Positions 8,430-17,037 of a stretch of DNA of 64,000 nucleotides are shown here, piece after piece. The translations under genes were made by a program, and so were the position numbers. The DNA is from Gemmatimonadetes bacterium 13_1_40CM_69_22 (GTDB lineage: Bacteria; Gemmatimonadota; Gemmatimonadetes; Gemmatimonadales; GWC2-71-9): positions 1-64,000 of the forward strand of contig MNEL01000033.1 of NCBI GenBank assembly GCA_001917665.1. The letters run 5' to 3'. The first letter of the stretch is position 1, and each line of letters opens with the position of its first letter. The notes beneath the pieces were generated by a model. That model had not been told where the DNA came from. It saw only the letters and a program-made list of their open reading frames with translations, and ran no database searches.

Positions 8430-8956
8430 AGGTCACGCGTCTCTCGCTCGCCACGCTGTTCGGCACTGCCACGGTGGTCGTGTTGAGCTGCGGCGAGCCG
8501 TCGCCGGTGGGCGTTGCTCCGCCCGTGCCGCCGCGGCAGGCACTGCTGGGGACCTCGCTGCTGCAGGGCGGCGGCCTCCTCACCTGCTCGCCGCTCGCGT
8601 ACGACTCCGTCACCGCGACGATCGGTCCGGACGGCGGAACGATTCGAGTCGGGCCGCACGCGCTGGCCATTCCCGCGGGAGCGCTCGGGGTGCCGACGAC
8701 CATCACCGCTGTGGTACCGTCGGACACGGTGAACGCGGTGCGGTTCCAGCCGGAGGGCCTGCAGTTCGATCGCGCGGCGGACCTCACGCTGAGCTACGCG
8801 AATTGCAACCTGCTCGGGTCGCTCGCGCCCAAGCACATCGTGCACACCACGGACGCGCTGCAGATCCTCGAGTACCTGCCCACAGTCGACGACCTGCTCA
8901 CGGGGGCGGTGACGGGACAGTTGCAGCACTTTTCCGACTATGCCATCGCGTGGTGA
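8426..8956 (+). CDS. Lipoprotein with ZU5-like beta domain
   Basis: A 176-residue exported protein whose signal ends in a lipobox-like VVLSCGEPS, predicting lipidation at Cys. The mature part contains TIGPDGGTIRVGPHALAIPAGAL, the glycine-rich start of a ZU5-type beta-sandwich, followed by PTTITAVVPS. ATG 8426 overlaps the upstream stop (ATGA) and GGGGAGAG lies 6-13 nt before it. The 3' end overlaps the HD-GYP gene by 17 bp, so it sits inside the c-di-GMP gene block. Such domains usually mediate protein contacts. No enzymatic function is visible. Confidence 0.7.
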   Translation: MKVTRLSLATLFGTATVVVLSCGEPSPVGVAPPVPPRQALLGTSLLQGGGLLTCSPLAYDSVTATIGPDGGTIRVGPHALAIPAGALGVPTTITAVVPSDTVNAVRFQPEGLQFDRAADLTLSYANCNLLGSLAPKHIVHTTDALQILEYLPTVDDLLTGAVTGQLQHFSDYAIAW

Positions 8957-10583
8957 GGCAAGCGTAACCCCGCTCGTCGGGCTCTCCGGCGCGTCCTTCC
9001 GGGCCGCCGATTTGCTCCACGCAGCGCGCGAGCAGGAGCGCGCGGGTTGCATCCCGGAAGCGATTGAGCGCTACGAGGCGGCGATCGAAGCGGCGCAGCG
9101 GGACGGGGAGCACGCGCGGTTGGCGGAGGCGCTGCGACGTCTGGCCGTGCAGCGCCATCATCGCAGCGAGCCCGCACGGGCCCGCGAGCTCTGTCGTCGG
9201 AGCTATGACGTAGCGCGCCAGATCGGCGACGACGGGCTCGCGGCGGAAGCGCTCAACACGCTGGGCGGGCTCGATGTGACGACGGGCTCCCTGGAGGATG
9301 CCCGCAAGACGTTCATGCGGGCGCTGGAGCTGGGTGGCTCGAGCCGTCAGCTGCGCGCGCGTGTGCAGCAGAACCTGGGGATCGTCGCCAACATCCAGGG
9401 CGAGCTGAGCGAGGCCCTGGCGCGCTATGAGCGCTCGCTCGCGGCGTACCGTGAGTGCGGGGACGAGCATGGGTGTGCCATCGCCTATCACAACCTGGGG
9501 ATGGTCAGCGCGGACCGGGAGCGGTTCGACGCAGCGGACTGCTACTTCCGGGAGAGTCGGGCCCTCGCCGAACGGGTCGGCGACGTGTACCTGCAGGCGC
9601 TCTGTCTCGTCAACCACGCCGAGGTGGACGTGGCGCGCCAACGGTTCGAGAACGCGCGGCAAAGCGCGGAGAATGCGCTCGCGCTGTTCGATCAGCTGGG
9701 CGTGCGAGATGCCAAGGCGGGCGCCTACCGGGTGATCGGCATGGCGTATCGCGAGACGGGCCGCCTCACCCTCGCCGAGTCGCGCCTCCGCTCGGCGATC
9801 GACTTGGCCGTCGGCGCGGGCTCCGTGCTCAACGAGGCGGAGGCCTCCCGCGAGCTGGCGCTGTTGTACCAAGCGATGGGCCGGAACCAGGACGCGCTCC
9901 GGCTGCTCAACACCGCGTACCGTCTGTTCCGCCGATTAGATGCCCGGGTGGACCTGGTCCACGTAGGCGGGAAAGTGGCGGAGCTCGAAGGCACGTACCT
10001 CGCGGTCGTGCGCGAGTGGGGTCAGTCGATCGAGTCGAGTGACGGCTACACGTTCGGCCATTGCGAGCGGGTGGCGCGGAACGCGGTCGCCGTGGCGCGG
10101 GCCCTGGGGCTCGACGAGCAGGAGGAGACGACCATCCTGCTCGGCGCCTATCTGCACGACGTGGGCAAGGTACGGATCCCGCACGAGATTCTCCACAAGC
10201 CCGCCTCGCTCACGGACGCGGAGCGTGCCGTCGTGCAGATGCACCCGGTCTGGGGAATCGAGCTGCTCGCGAACGTCGACTTTCCCTGGGACTTGAAGCC
10301 GATCATCCGCTGGCACCACGAGAGATACGACGGCAGCGGCTATCCCGACCGACTCAAAGGAGACGAGATCCCGCTCTCCGCACAGATCGTCGGGATCTTG
10401 GACGTGTACGATGCGCTGACTAACTCGCGGGCCTATGCGCCCCCGCTCCCGGCGGCACAGGCACTCGCGGCGATGACCGACTGCCGGGGCTGGTGGTGCG
10501 AGCGGGTGTTCGGGGCGTTCTGGCGCGTGGTGGCCGGCGAACACCAAAGGAGAGAAAACCGCTGGAGTGAGGCACCAGACTAG
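8940..10583 (+). CDS. TPR-repeat protein with C-terminal HD-GYP phosphodiesterase domain
   Basis: The first ~350 residues are tandem TPR-type helical repeats (e.g. AYHNLGMVSADRERFDAADCYFRES, EASRELALLYQAMGRNQDALRLL). The C-terminal ~190 residues are an HD-GYP domain: GHCERVARNAVAVARALGL, the HD pair in AYLHDVGKVRIP near residue 405, MHPVWGIELL, and HHERYDGSGYPDRLKGDEIP. The metal-binding His/Asp and the GYP motif are intact, so hydrolysis of c-di-GMP is likely. No membrane segment. The C-terminus after the HD-GYP core (RVFGAFWRVVAGEHQ) departs from the usual pattern and is slightly short. ATG 8940 lies within the end of the lipoprotein gene. Confidence 0.88.
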   Translation: MPSRGEASVTPLVGLSGASFRAADLLHAAREQERAGCIPEAIERYEAAIEAAQRDGEHARLAEALRRLAVQRHHRSEPARARELCRRSYDVARQIGDDGLAAEALNTLGGLDVTTGSLEDARKTFMRALELGGSSRQLRARVQQNLGIVANIQGELSEALARYERSLAAYRECGDEHGCAIAYHNLGMVSADRERFDAADCYFRESRALAERVGDVYLQALCLVNHAEVDVARQRFENARQSAENALALFDQLGVRDAKAGAYRVIGMAYRETGRLTLAESRLRSAIDLAVGAGSVLNEAEASRELALLYQAMGRNQDALRLLNTAYRLFRRLDARVDLVHVGGKVAELEGTYLAVVREWGQSIESSDGYTFGHCERVARNAVAVARALGLDEQEETTILLGAYLHDVGKVRIPHEILHKPASLTDAERAVVQMHPVWGIELLANVDFPWDLKPIIRWHHERYDGSGYPDRLKGDEIPLSAQIVGILDVYDALTNSRAYAPPLPAAQALAAMTDCRGWWCERVFGAFWRVVAGEHQRRENRWSEAPD

Positions 10584-10589
10584 CCGGCT

Positions 10590-10620
10590 TTGCCGGAACA
10601 TCGGGCACCCTGGCTACGTT
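10590..10620 (+). promoter_or_regulatory. Candidate promoter of the pirin gene
   Basis: TTGCCG (10590-10595) and TACGTT (10615-10620) with a 19-nt spacer. The -10 is part of GGCTACGTT, a 9-mer also found in other spacers of this window. A small CCGGC-TTT-GCCGG hairpin (10584-10596) overlaps the -35. Confidence 0.35.
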
Positions 10621-10643
10621 CCCACCGTAGCGCAGGAGGCGCC

Positions 10644-11555
10644 ATGTCCATCCGGCCGATCAAGTCGATCATTCAGTCGCAGCCCACCATCGAAGGCGCG
10701 GGCGTAAAGCTGCGCCGGGCGTTCGGATTCGGGAACACCGGCGAGTTCGACCCGTTCCTCCTGTTAGACGACTTCCGCAACGAGAACCCGCAGGACTACC
10801 TCGCGGGGTTCCCCTGGCACCCCCATCGCGGGATCGAAACCATCACCTATGTCCTCGCCGGCACGGTGAACCACGGCGACAGCTTGGGCAACCGTGGCAC
10901 GCTCGGTGCCGGGGACGTGCAGTGGATGACCGCGGGCAGCGGCATCCTCCATCAGGAGATGCCGCGGGGTGACCCGCAGGGACGGATGCACGGATTCCAA
11001 CTGTGGGCCAATCTTCCGTCCTCCTTGAAGATGACTCGGCCGCGCTACCAGGACGTCCTGGCGGGCGCCATCCCGGAAGTCGTGGACGACGACGGGACGC
11101 GCGTGCGGGTCATCTGCGGGAGCTTCTGGGGCAAGACCGGTCCCGTCGACGGCGTCGCCGCCGATCCGCGCTACCTCGACGTGTGGGTGCCGCCGCGAGT
11201 GCGCAAGACCCTGCCGGTGGAGTCGTCGCGCCACGCCTTCGCCTACATCTTCGAGGGGAGCGGCACGTTCCGTGACGCGTCGCCGCCCCGCGGAGTGCGC
11301 ACCGAGTGGGTAGGGGAGGGGGGCACACAGGCCGAAGGTCGCGACGAGACCGGCAATCGCTCGCTCGTGCTCTTCGACTCGGGCGACGAGATCACCGTTC
11401 AGGCCGGCGACGCGGGGATCCGGTTCCTGCTCGTTTCGGGCCGGCCGATCGCTGAGCCCGTAGCCTGGCAGGGGCCGATCGTGATGAACACCGAGGCGGA
11501 GCTGCGGCGCGCCTACGCCGAGCTGCGCGACGGCACGTTCATCACGCCGGGCTGA
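10644..11555 (+). CDS. Pirin family protein
   Basis: A bicupin of ~303 residues. The N-terminal cupin holds the pirin metal site: FPWHPHRGIETITYVLAG supplies two His and the following VNHGDSLGN and ILHQEM supply further ligands. LGAGDVQWMTAGSGI is a family signature. The C-terminal cupin begins near residue 165 with DVWVPPRVRKTLPVE. Some pirins act as quercetin dioxygenases or redox-sensing regulators; which applies here cannot be decided. ATG 10644 follows an AGGAGG at 10634-10639. Monocistronic by spacing and convergent with the following GGDEF gene. Confidence 0.88.
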   Translation: MSIRPIKSIIQSQPTIEGAGVKLRRAFGFGNTGEFDPFLLLDDFRNENPQDYLAGFPWHPHRGIETITYVLAGTVNHGDSLGNRGTLGAGDVQWMTAGSGILHQEMPRGDPQGRMHGFQLWANLPSSLKMTRPRYQDVLAGAIPEVVDDDGTRVRVICGSFWGKTGPVDGVAADPRYLDVWVPPRVRKTLPVESSRHAFAYIFEGSGTFRDASPPRGVRTEWVGEGGTQAEGRDETGNRSLVLFDSGDEITVQAGDAGIRFLLVSGRPIAEPVAWQGPIVMNTEAELRRAYAELRDGTFITPG

Positions 11556-11560
11556 TTTGA

Positions 11561-11579
11561 GGCGAGGCTAAGCCTCGCC
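11561..11579. terminator. Perfect stem-loop between convergent genes
   Basis: GGCGAGGC-TAA-GCCTCGCC, an 8-bp perfect stem with a 3-nt loop, lies between the pirin stop and the stop of the GGDEF gene and overlaps the last codons of the latter. There is no T-run on either side, so termination would be weak or factor-assisted. Confidence 0.45.
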
Positions 11580-13268
11580 CTTGCGCCGTCGCTTTTCCTT
11601 CTCCTGCTTCCCGCCCGCGGCCACCACGCGGTCGCGGCCCTCGTCCTTCGCCTCGTACAGCGCCGCGTCGGCGGTGGCGATGAGCGTCTCCGGCGTGTCG
11701 CCGTGCGCGGGACACTCCGCAACGCCGATGCTCACCGTGATCCGTCGGCCGTCGAACGGCTCGGCGGCCACACGGGCGCGGATGCGCTCGGCGACCAGGG
11801 CGGCCGTCGCCGTCGTCGTTTCGAGCAGCACCACCAGGAACTCCTCGCCGCCGTACCGCGCCACGCAGTCCACCGCGCGCGTCGTTTGCCGCAGGATCTC
11901 AGCGATCTTCGCGAGCGCCGCGTCGCCCGCGAGGTGGCCGTGCGTGTCGTTGTACGGCTTGAAGTGATCGACGTCTGCCAACAGGATCGAGAACGGGCGT
12001 CTGAGTCGCCGCGACCGCTGCGCTTCGCTCGACAGCGTGTCCATCAGGTGCCGCCGGTTGTACAGGCCGGTGAGGGCGTCGGTGACGGAGAGCCGCTCCA
12101 GCTCGGCCTGGCTCTCCCGCTCCCGCAGGCGTGCGACCAGGCGGTTGAACACCTGCGTCAAGTAACCCACCTCACCCGCGCCGCCCGCTGGGAGATCGAC
12201 CGTGAGATCCCCGGCGGCCACCGTCGCGGCGGCGCTGCTGAGGCGCGCGAGCGGGCGCAAGACGAGCAGGACCAGGACGTAGGCCATCAGCCCGACCCCC
12301 GCGAACTGCGCGGCGATCATCAACGCGGTGAGGCTCCGGAGCTGGCCACCCCGGCGGAACGCCTCCGCCCGCGGCAGCTCGGCGACCGCTGCCCAGCGCA
12401 GCCGGGGCACGCGTCGGAGCACCCCGACCACTTCCCGCCCGTCCGCGCGCTTGTACACCACAGTCTGGCCTTCCCCGTCGAACAGAACGCGCGTGGTCGT
12501 GTCCGGAAGTCTCGTGCGCATCAGGTCCGCGGAGCTGAGCCGGGACCGGATGACCAGCCTGCCCTGGTCCGTCATCAGGTAGACGTCGCGCGGGTCGTCT
12601 GGGGCAAGCCGCTGCAGCATATCGGCGACGGCGTGCAGATTGATCTTCGCGGTGAACGCGCCGATAAACCGGCCATCCGCCTGGCGGATCGGTACGGCGA
12701 GCACCATCGCAGCCTTGCCGAGCACCCCGTCCCAGTACGCCTCGCCGATCAAGGCGTCGCCCGTTCGCAGGCTGGTCAGCCCGTCCGGGGGCAGCCGCAC
12801 GCCGCCCGTCCGCCCGCTGTTGCTCGCGACCACCCGTCCGCCCGGGTCGATGACCACCAACGCTTCGTGGTCCGGGAAACGCTCGCGGATCGAGTTGAGA
12901 TAGTCGCGCAGACGCGCGAGCGCTCGGGCGCCGTCCCTACCCGTGAGCTTGGCGAGGTTCTCCGATACCAGGTACGAGCTCGCCGCTACCCGCAGGTCGT
13001 CGAGCCGCTCGGTGAGCCACAGGTCCGTCCCGCGGGCCGCCTCGGAGCTCGCGCTGCGCAGCTCCTGGTCGGTCTGGTCGCTGAGCGAACGCCGATTCTG
13101 TCTGTACGACACGCAGGTCGTCGCGAGCGCCGGAATCAACGTAGCCAGCACCGCAAACACCAGGACCTTGTTCCTGGTGCTGCCGAGGTGCAGCGCCCGC
13201 AGCAGGGGTGCGATGACGTCTTCCCAAACGCGCACGAGCAGTTCCTGGAGGAGTACAGCAAGATTCAC
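11568..13268 (-). CDS. Membrane-bound diguanylate cyclase (dCache-HAMP-GGDEF)
   Basis: A first hydrophobic helix (VLVFAVLATLIPALATTC) precedes a ~270-residue extracytoplasmic sensor with dCache-like features (VVIDPGGRVVASNS, YWDGVLGKAAMVLAVPI, YLMTDQGRLVIRS). A second helix (ALMIAAQFAGVGLMAYVLVLLVL) leads into HAMP (RPLARLSSAAATVAAGDLTV) and a GGDEF domain with LTGLYNRRHLM and the intact active-site RYGGEEFLVVL near residue 471. It should make c-di-GMP in response to a periplasmic ligand. GTG 13268 (MNLAVLLQELL) is preferred because the sequence upstream is Cys/Pro/Arg-rich and unlike a signal anchor; an upstream start at 13367 is possible. Confidence 0.88.
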   Translation of the reverse strand: MNLAVLLQELLVRVWEDVIAPLLRALHLGSTRNKVLVFAVLATLIPALATTCVSYRQNRRSLSDQTDQELRSASSEAARGTDLWLTERLDDLRVAASSYLVSENLAKLTGRDGARALARLRDYLNSIRERFPDHEALVVIDPGGRVVASNSGRTGGVRLPPDGLTSLRTGDALIGEAYWDGVLGKAAMVLAVPIRQADGRFIGAFTAKINLHAVADMLQRLAPDDPRDVYLMTDQGRLVIRSRLSSADLMRTRLPDTTTRVLFDGEGQTVVYKRADGREVVGVLRRVPRLRWAAVAELPRAEAFRRGGQLRSLTALMIAAQFAGVGLMAYVLVLLVLRPLARLSSAAATVAAGDLTVDLPAGGAGEVGYLTQVFNRLVARLRERESQAELERLSVTDALTGLYNRRHLMDTLSSEAQRSRRLRRPFSILLADVDHFKPYNDTHGHLAGDAALAKIAEILRQTTRAVDCVARYGGEEFLVVLLETTTATAALVAERIRARVAAEPFDGRRITVSIGVAECPAHGDTPETLIATADAALYEAKDEGRDRVVAAGGKQEKEKRRRKGEA

Positions 13269-13420
13269 CTTCGACCATCCCCCGCAAGTGAGGTCGCTCA
13301 CCAAGCAGCGCGCGCAAGGGGGTGGGCAGCCCCAGCCGCAGGCGCGGGGTAACCGCCTCCCTTGCAATCTCCCTGCCGACTCCCAATTTGTAAGCCGCCC
13401 TTGTCGTAAGGTATTGTGCC

Positions 13421-13801
13421 ATGCGGCCTTCTCGTGCTGCGCCGCGGCTCGTGCTCGCGGTTCTCCTCGCGATGGCTGCGGTAGCTTGCGGGCTCATAGA
13501 CGTGTTTCAGTCGAGCGGTGTCGAGGCGGTGACCCTGGTGTACCAGGGCAACGCCTTCGTGCGGGTCGACTCCACGGTGGCGTTCACGGTCGTCGTTCAG
13601 GTCGGCGGCGCGACGTTGTCCCGGCCTCACCTCAGCATCACGTCATCCGACACGTCCATCGTCGCGCTCACTCCCGGACGCGATTCGCTGATCGGTCGGA
13701 ACACGGGCAACGCGACGCTCACGATCCGCCTGGAGAGCTCGATGCTCACCGATCCGGCGACGGCGCCGACGCTCACCCAGGCGCTCCACGTGAGACCGTG
13801 A
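13421..13801 (+). CDS. Small lipoprotein with Ig-like (BIG2-type) domain
   Basis: 126 residues. The signal peptide LVLAVLLAMAAVACG ends in a lipobox with Cys at about residue 23. The mature part (VAFTVVVQVGG, ITSSDTSIVALTPGRDSLIGRNTGNATLTI) has the value-then-G-x-A-x-I/L-T pattern of bacterial Ig-like group 2 domains. TAAGGT at 13407-13412 ends 8 nt before ATG and there is no clear ribosome-binding site. The stop overlaps the GTG of the kinase gene, so the two are probably co-translated. It may present a binding surface on the cell envelope; partner unknown. Confidence 0.65.
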   Translation: MRPSRAAPRLVLAVLLAMAAVACGLIDVFQSSGVEAVTLVYQGNAFVRVDSTVAFTVVVQVGGATLSRPHLSITSSDTSIVALTPGRDSLIGRNTGNATLTIRLESSMLTDPATAPTLTQALHVRP

Positions 13802-15309
13802 AGGGCAAGTGCTTCCAGTGCGGCGCCGACGTGGCGCCGGACGCGAGCTTCTGCGGCCGTTGTGGCACCCGGACCTCGGACCCGCTCGAGGCCACGTTGG
13901 TGCTCCCGGTCGAGAACCAGGACGAGCTGCTGCAGCGCGTACGGATGGTGCTCGCCGGCGAATACGAGGTCGAGCACGAGCTGGGGCGCGGCGGGATGGG
14001 GGTGGTCTTCAGGGCGACCGAGGCCGGGCTCGGCCGCACGGTCGCCTTGAAAATCCTGCCGCCCGACCTCGGGCTCACCGCCCGGGCGGTCGAGCGGTTC
14101 AAGCGCGAAGCGCGTATGGTGGCCGAGCTCGACCACCCCAACATCATTCCCGTGTATCGAGTCGGGCAGATCGGCGGGGTCCTGCATATCGCGATGAAGT
14201 TCATCGAAGGGCGGTCCCTCGACGCCATCATCGAAGCGCAAGGCGCGCTGCCCGTGCCGGTGGTGGTGTACGTGCTGCGCGGGACCTCCCGTGCGGCCGC
14301 GTACGCCCACGACCGCGGGATCGTGCACCGAGACTTGAAGGGCGCGAATATCCTCGTCGATCGAGACGGGCGGGTCATGGTGTCCGATTTCGGAGTCGCG
14401 CTGCGGGCGTCGGACGTGACCCTCACCGCCGACGGCACCGTGATCGGCACACCCCCCTTCATGAGCCCGGAGCAGTGCTCCGGCCGCCGGGCCGGCCCGC
14501 AGAGCGACCAGTACTCGCTCGGCATCGTCGCCTTTCAAATGTTGACGGGCGCGGTGCCGTTCCAGGCCGACACGCTGGCCGGCATCATGCACCATCACTT
14601 CTTCACGCCCGTGCCGGACGTCCGGCTGGTGCGCGACGATGTGCCGAGCGCGCTGATCGACGTGCTGCACGTCGCGTTGGCCAAGGAGCCGGGCGCCCGC
14701 TACGCGTCGACCCGCGACATGCTTGCCGCGGTCGAGGCGATCCCGTTCTCCGAAGCGGATCGCCGGGAGTGTGAGCGGACGCTGCGCGCGCTGGCCGCCG
14801 GCTCGCCAGTGGGAAAGATCGCCACCCGCGGGCTCCCGGCCCTCCCGGAAGGCCCTACCTTGGCCATGAGCCTCCCGGCTCCACCCCCGGCCCGGTGGCC
14901 GTCGGGGCGGCGCGCTCGGCTGACGGCGGTCGGCGCCGTCGCCACTTTGGCGGTCGGAGCCGCCTGGTGGATCAGCCGTGCCGGCGGCACCCCGGCACCA
15001 TCCGCGATCCCGGGCTCGACCGCCGCGCCCGCTGCACCGCCGCCCAGCGCAACGCCCCCGAGCCCACGCGCCGCCAGCCCCACGGGGAAGCTGAGAATGC
15101 TCACCAGCCCTCCCGATGCCGAGATCCTGATCGACGACCGCCGGCTCGGGGTCGGGAGCGTGTTCGATCAGGAAGTCGCGGCGGGGCCCCGCCGCCTGCG
15201 CGTCCGGGCGCCGGGCTACCAAACGTTCGACACCAGCATCGTGGTGCCGCGGGGCGAGACGCTGCGACTCGGGCGCATTGCCCTGCGCAGCCGTGACGGT
15301 GGCACGTGA
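13798..15309 (+). CDS. Membrane Ser/Thr protein kinase with zinc ribbon and PEGA domain
   Basis: The start is GTG 13798, overlapping the upstream stop as GTGA. Residues 5-22 form a zinc ribbon (CFQCG...CGRCG). The kinase domain (~57-320) has the Gly loop ELGRGGMGVVF, the Lys of VALKILPPDL, the catalytic loop VHRDLKGANIL, the SDFGVA magnesium motif and GTPPFMSPEQ. A Pro-rich juxtamembrane region leads to one helix (AVATLAVGAAWWISRA), then a Pro/Ala/Ser linker and a C-terminal PEGA-type repeat (LTSPPDAEILIDDRRLG) outside the membrane. All catalytic residues are present. It is the second gene of an overlapping operon with the Ig-like lipoprotein and two exported proteins, so the signal may come from the envelope. 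Confidence 0.88.
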   Translation: MKGKCFQCGADVAPDASFCGRCGTRTSDPLEATLVLPVENQDELLQRVRMVLAGEYEVEHELGRGGMGVVFRATEAGLGRTVALKILPPDLGLTARAVERFKREARMVAELDHPNIIPVYRVGQIGGVLHIAMKFIEGRSLDAIIEAQGALPVPVVVYVLRGTSRAAAYAHDRGIVHRDLKGANILVDRDGRVMVSDFGVALRASDVTLTADGTVIGTPPFMSPEQCSGRRAGPQSDQYSLGIVAFQMLTGAVPFQADTLAGIMHHHFFTPVPDVRLVRDDVPSALIDVLHVALAKEPGARYASTRDMLAAVEAIPFSEADRRECERTLRALAAGSPVGKIATRGLPALPEGPTLAMSLPAPPPARWPSGRRARLTAVGAVATLAVGAAWWISRAGGTPAPSAIPGSTAAPAAPPPSATPPSPRAASPTGKLRMLTSPPDAEILIDDRRLGVGSVFDQEVAAGPRRLRVRAPGYQTFDTSIVVPRGETLRLGRIALRSRDGGT

Positions 15310-16355
15310 AGCATCTCGTCCTGCTCCTCGGGCTGACCGGCAGCGTTGTCCCGCGCCTCGGGGCGCAGAGCAGCACTCAAGATCTGCTCCAGCAAGCGTC
15401 CGCGTTCTACGAGCGCCTGGACGTGGAGCGCGCCCTGCCGCTGCTCCGCCAAATCGTGTCGCCCAACTGGCCGTTCGAGGTGACGGCCGCCCAACGGGTG
15501 GATGCCTACAAGTACCTGGGAGCCTGTCTCGCCCTCGTGGGAAAGCGCGACTCCGCTACGGTGTACTTCCGCGCTGCCATCGAGCGGGACCCGTTCGCGG
15601 ACCTCGATCCGGCCGTCTTCACACCGGCGCAGCTCCGCCTGTTTGGGGAGGCCCGGCGACTCACCTTCGCCGTGGCCGTGCGGCCGGTCGCCCCGGCGCG
15701 CGTCGACCCGCGGACGGAACGCCTGACCTTCGCCGTCGTGACGACGCACGCTGGGTCCGTCGACATCGCGTTGCGTGCGGTCGGCTCGGACTCGGCTCTG
15801 TCGTTGTTTCGCGGCGTGAATGACGGGCCGCGGGAAGTCGCCTGGGACGGCCTGTTGGCGGACCGCCACCTGGCGCCTCCGGGGCGCTACGAACTCAGGG
15901 TCACCGGCAACAGCCAACTGCTCAGGCGAGCCGATTCGGCCGTCATCTACTTTGAGATCCGGCACGAGGTGGCTCCGCTCGAGGATACATTGCCGGAGCT
16001 CACGGCCCGTGACCTGCTTCCGGAGCAGTTCTCGAGGTCGGCGGCGACGCGTGACCTACTCAGAGGGCTCGTCGTGGCGGGCGCGGCCCTCCTGATATCC
16101 GACGTTCTGGCAAGCCGGCATCTCGGGGGGAGCCTGAAGCCCGGCTCGGCGGTGATCGCGGGAACGGCCGTCGTCACCGGTGCGGTGGCGTTCGCCGGCG
16201 ACCGACGCCACCCGGACATCCCCGGGAACGTCGTGGCGAACGCCCAGCGGCGCGCCGAGCGCGCCGGGCAAAACGCCGCAATCAAGGGCCGCAACACCGC
16301 CAAGACCGCCGCGACGGTTCTCCTGGTGACGCCGGCGGCGGGAGTCGGTCCCTGA
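15306..16355 (+). CDS. Exported TPR-like protein of unknown function
   Basis: GTG 15306 overlaps the kinase stop (GTGA). A signal peptide (HLVLLLGLTGSVVPRLGAQ) is followed by a helical TPR-like region (DLLQQASAFYERLDVERALPLLRQIV; GACLALVGKRDSATVYFRAAIERDPF) at ~22-105. A beta-rich domain (~120-225) resembles an Ig-like module (REVAWDGLLADRHLAPPGRYELRV). The C-terminal ~100 residues hold hydrophobic Ala/Val segments (GLVVAGAALLISDVL, AVIAGTAVVTGAVAFAG) that could be membrane helices. The order of PEGA-kinase then TPR protein is seen in Gemmatimonadota-type signalling operons, but I do not recognise a named family. Confidence 0.65.
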   Translation: MKHLVLLLGLTGSVVPRLGAQSSTQDLLQQASAFYERLDVERALPLLRQIVSPNWPFEVTAAQRVDAYKYLGACLALVGKRDSATVYFRAAIERDPFADLDPAVFTPAQLRLFGEARRLTFAVAVRPVAPARVDPRTERLTFAVVTTHAGSVDIALRAVGSDSALSLFRGVNDGPREVAWDGLLADRHLAPPGRYELRVTGNSQLLRRADSAVIYFEIRHEVAPLEDTLPELTARDLLPEQFSRSAATRDLLRGLVVAGAALLISDVLASRHLGGSLKPGSAVIAGTAVVTGAVAFAGDRRHPDIPGNVVANAQRRAERAGQNAAIKGRNTAKTAATVLLVTPAAGVGP

Positions 16356-17011
16356 GCCCGACGGCGCCGGCGATCCGGCTCGGGGCCGTCGGTATCGCGC
16401 TCAGCGCCGGCCCGGCGGTGGCGCAGCGCGCCGTGACCGCGTTTGCGGCCTTGTCGGTGGCCGAGCACCGTGTGGATGCGGGGTACGGCGTGGAACGCGC
16501 CTGGGGAGCCATCCTGGGCGGCGGTGCGAGCCTGCGCCTCGGCGCGAGGGTGGAGCTGGGACTGCGCGTCCAGGGCGGACGGCTCAACGCGGCCACGCCG
16601 AGTGCCGTGGATCGGGACGTGGGAGAGGTGGGGGTCGAGGCAGGCGTTCGCGCCGTTCCCTGGCTCACCTTCCGCGTCGGCGCGCAACGGCGCACCTACT
16701 CGTCCGTGATCGCCCGGCAGGGCTGGACCATGGTTGACGTCGGTGCCGAAGTGCGACTCGCGTTCGCCCGGGGTACGATCAGCGGCGTGACCCGTGCCGC
16801 TCTGGTGCCCCTGGTATCGGTGAGCGGGTTGCCGCGACCCGACGTCGCCGTCACTGCCGCCACAGGGCTGCAACTGCGGCGGCGGGGACTCACGCTCGGC
16901 GCACTGTACTCGCTCGAGCGCTATGACTTTCCGGCTCAGGGGGCGATACCCCGCGTGGAGCAGCTGGCGGCGCTGACGCTACGCCTCGACGTCGGCCTCG
17001 GGCGCCGCTGA
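16352..17011 (+). CDS. Outer-membrane beta-barrel protein, probable CTG start
   Basis: The recognisable barrel (repeated G-x-L/V-x-L/V strands such as LGARVELGLRVQGGRL and VGVEAGVRAVPWLTFRVGAQRR) begins just after 16418. The only in-frame GTG there would remove the export signal. The frame stays open upstream to a CTG at 16352 that overlaps the previous stop (CTGA) and is preceded by GGCGGGAG. From that CTG the protein begins with a good signal peptide: SPTAPAIR, a hydrophobic LGAVGIALSAGPAVA, then AVA-Q. I therefore infer a CTG start, giving 219 residues. Substrate unknown. Confidence 0.6.
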   Translation: MSPTAPAIRLGAVGIALSAGPAVAQRAVTAFAALSVAEHRVDAGYGVERAWGAILGGGASLRLGARVELGLRVQGGRLNAATPSAVDRDVGEVGVEAGVRAVPWLTFRVGAQRRTYSSVIARQGWTMVDVGAEVRLAFARGTISGVTRAALVPLVSVSGLPRPDVAVTAATGLQLRRRGLTLGALYSLERYDFPAQGAIPRVEQLAALTLRLDVGLGRR

Positions 17012-17037
17012 ACGGTTTGGTCTCCAAGGGAGAGGCT

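Noticed and set aside
11703-13352. Long open frame antisense to the GGDEF gene
   Set aside because: Arg/Pro/Gln-rich composition and no start signal; GC-rich shadow of the real gene on the other strand.
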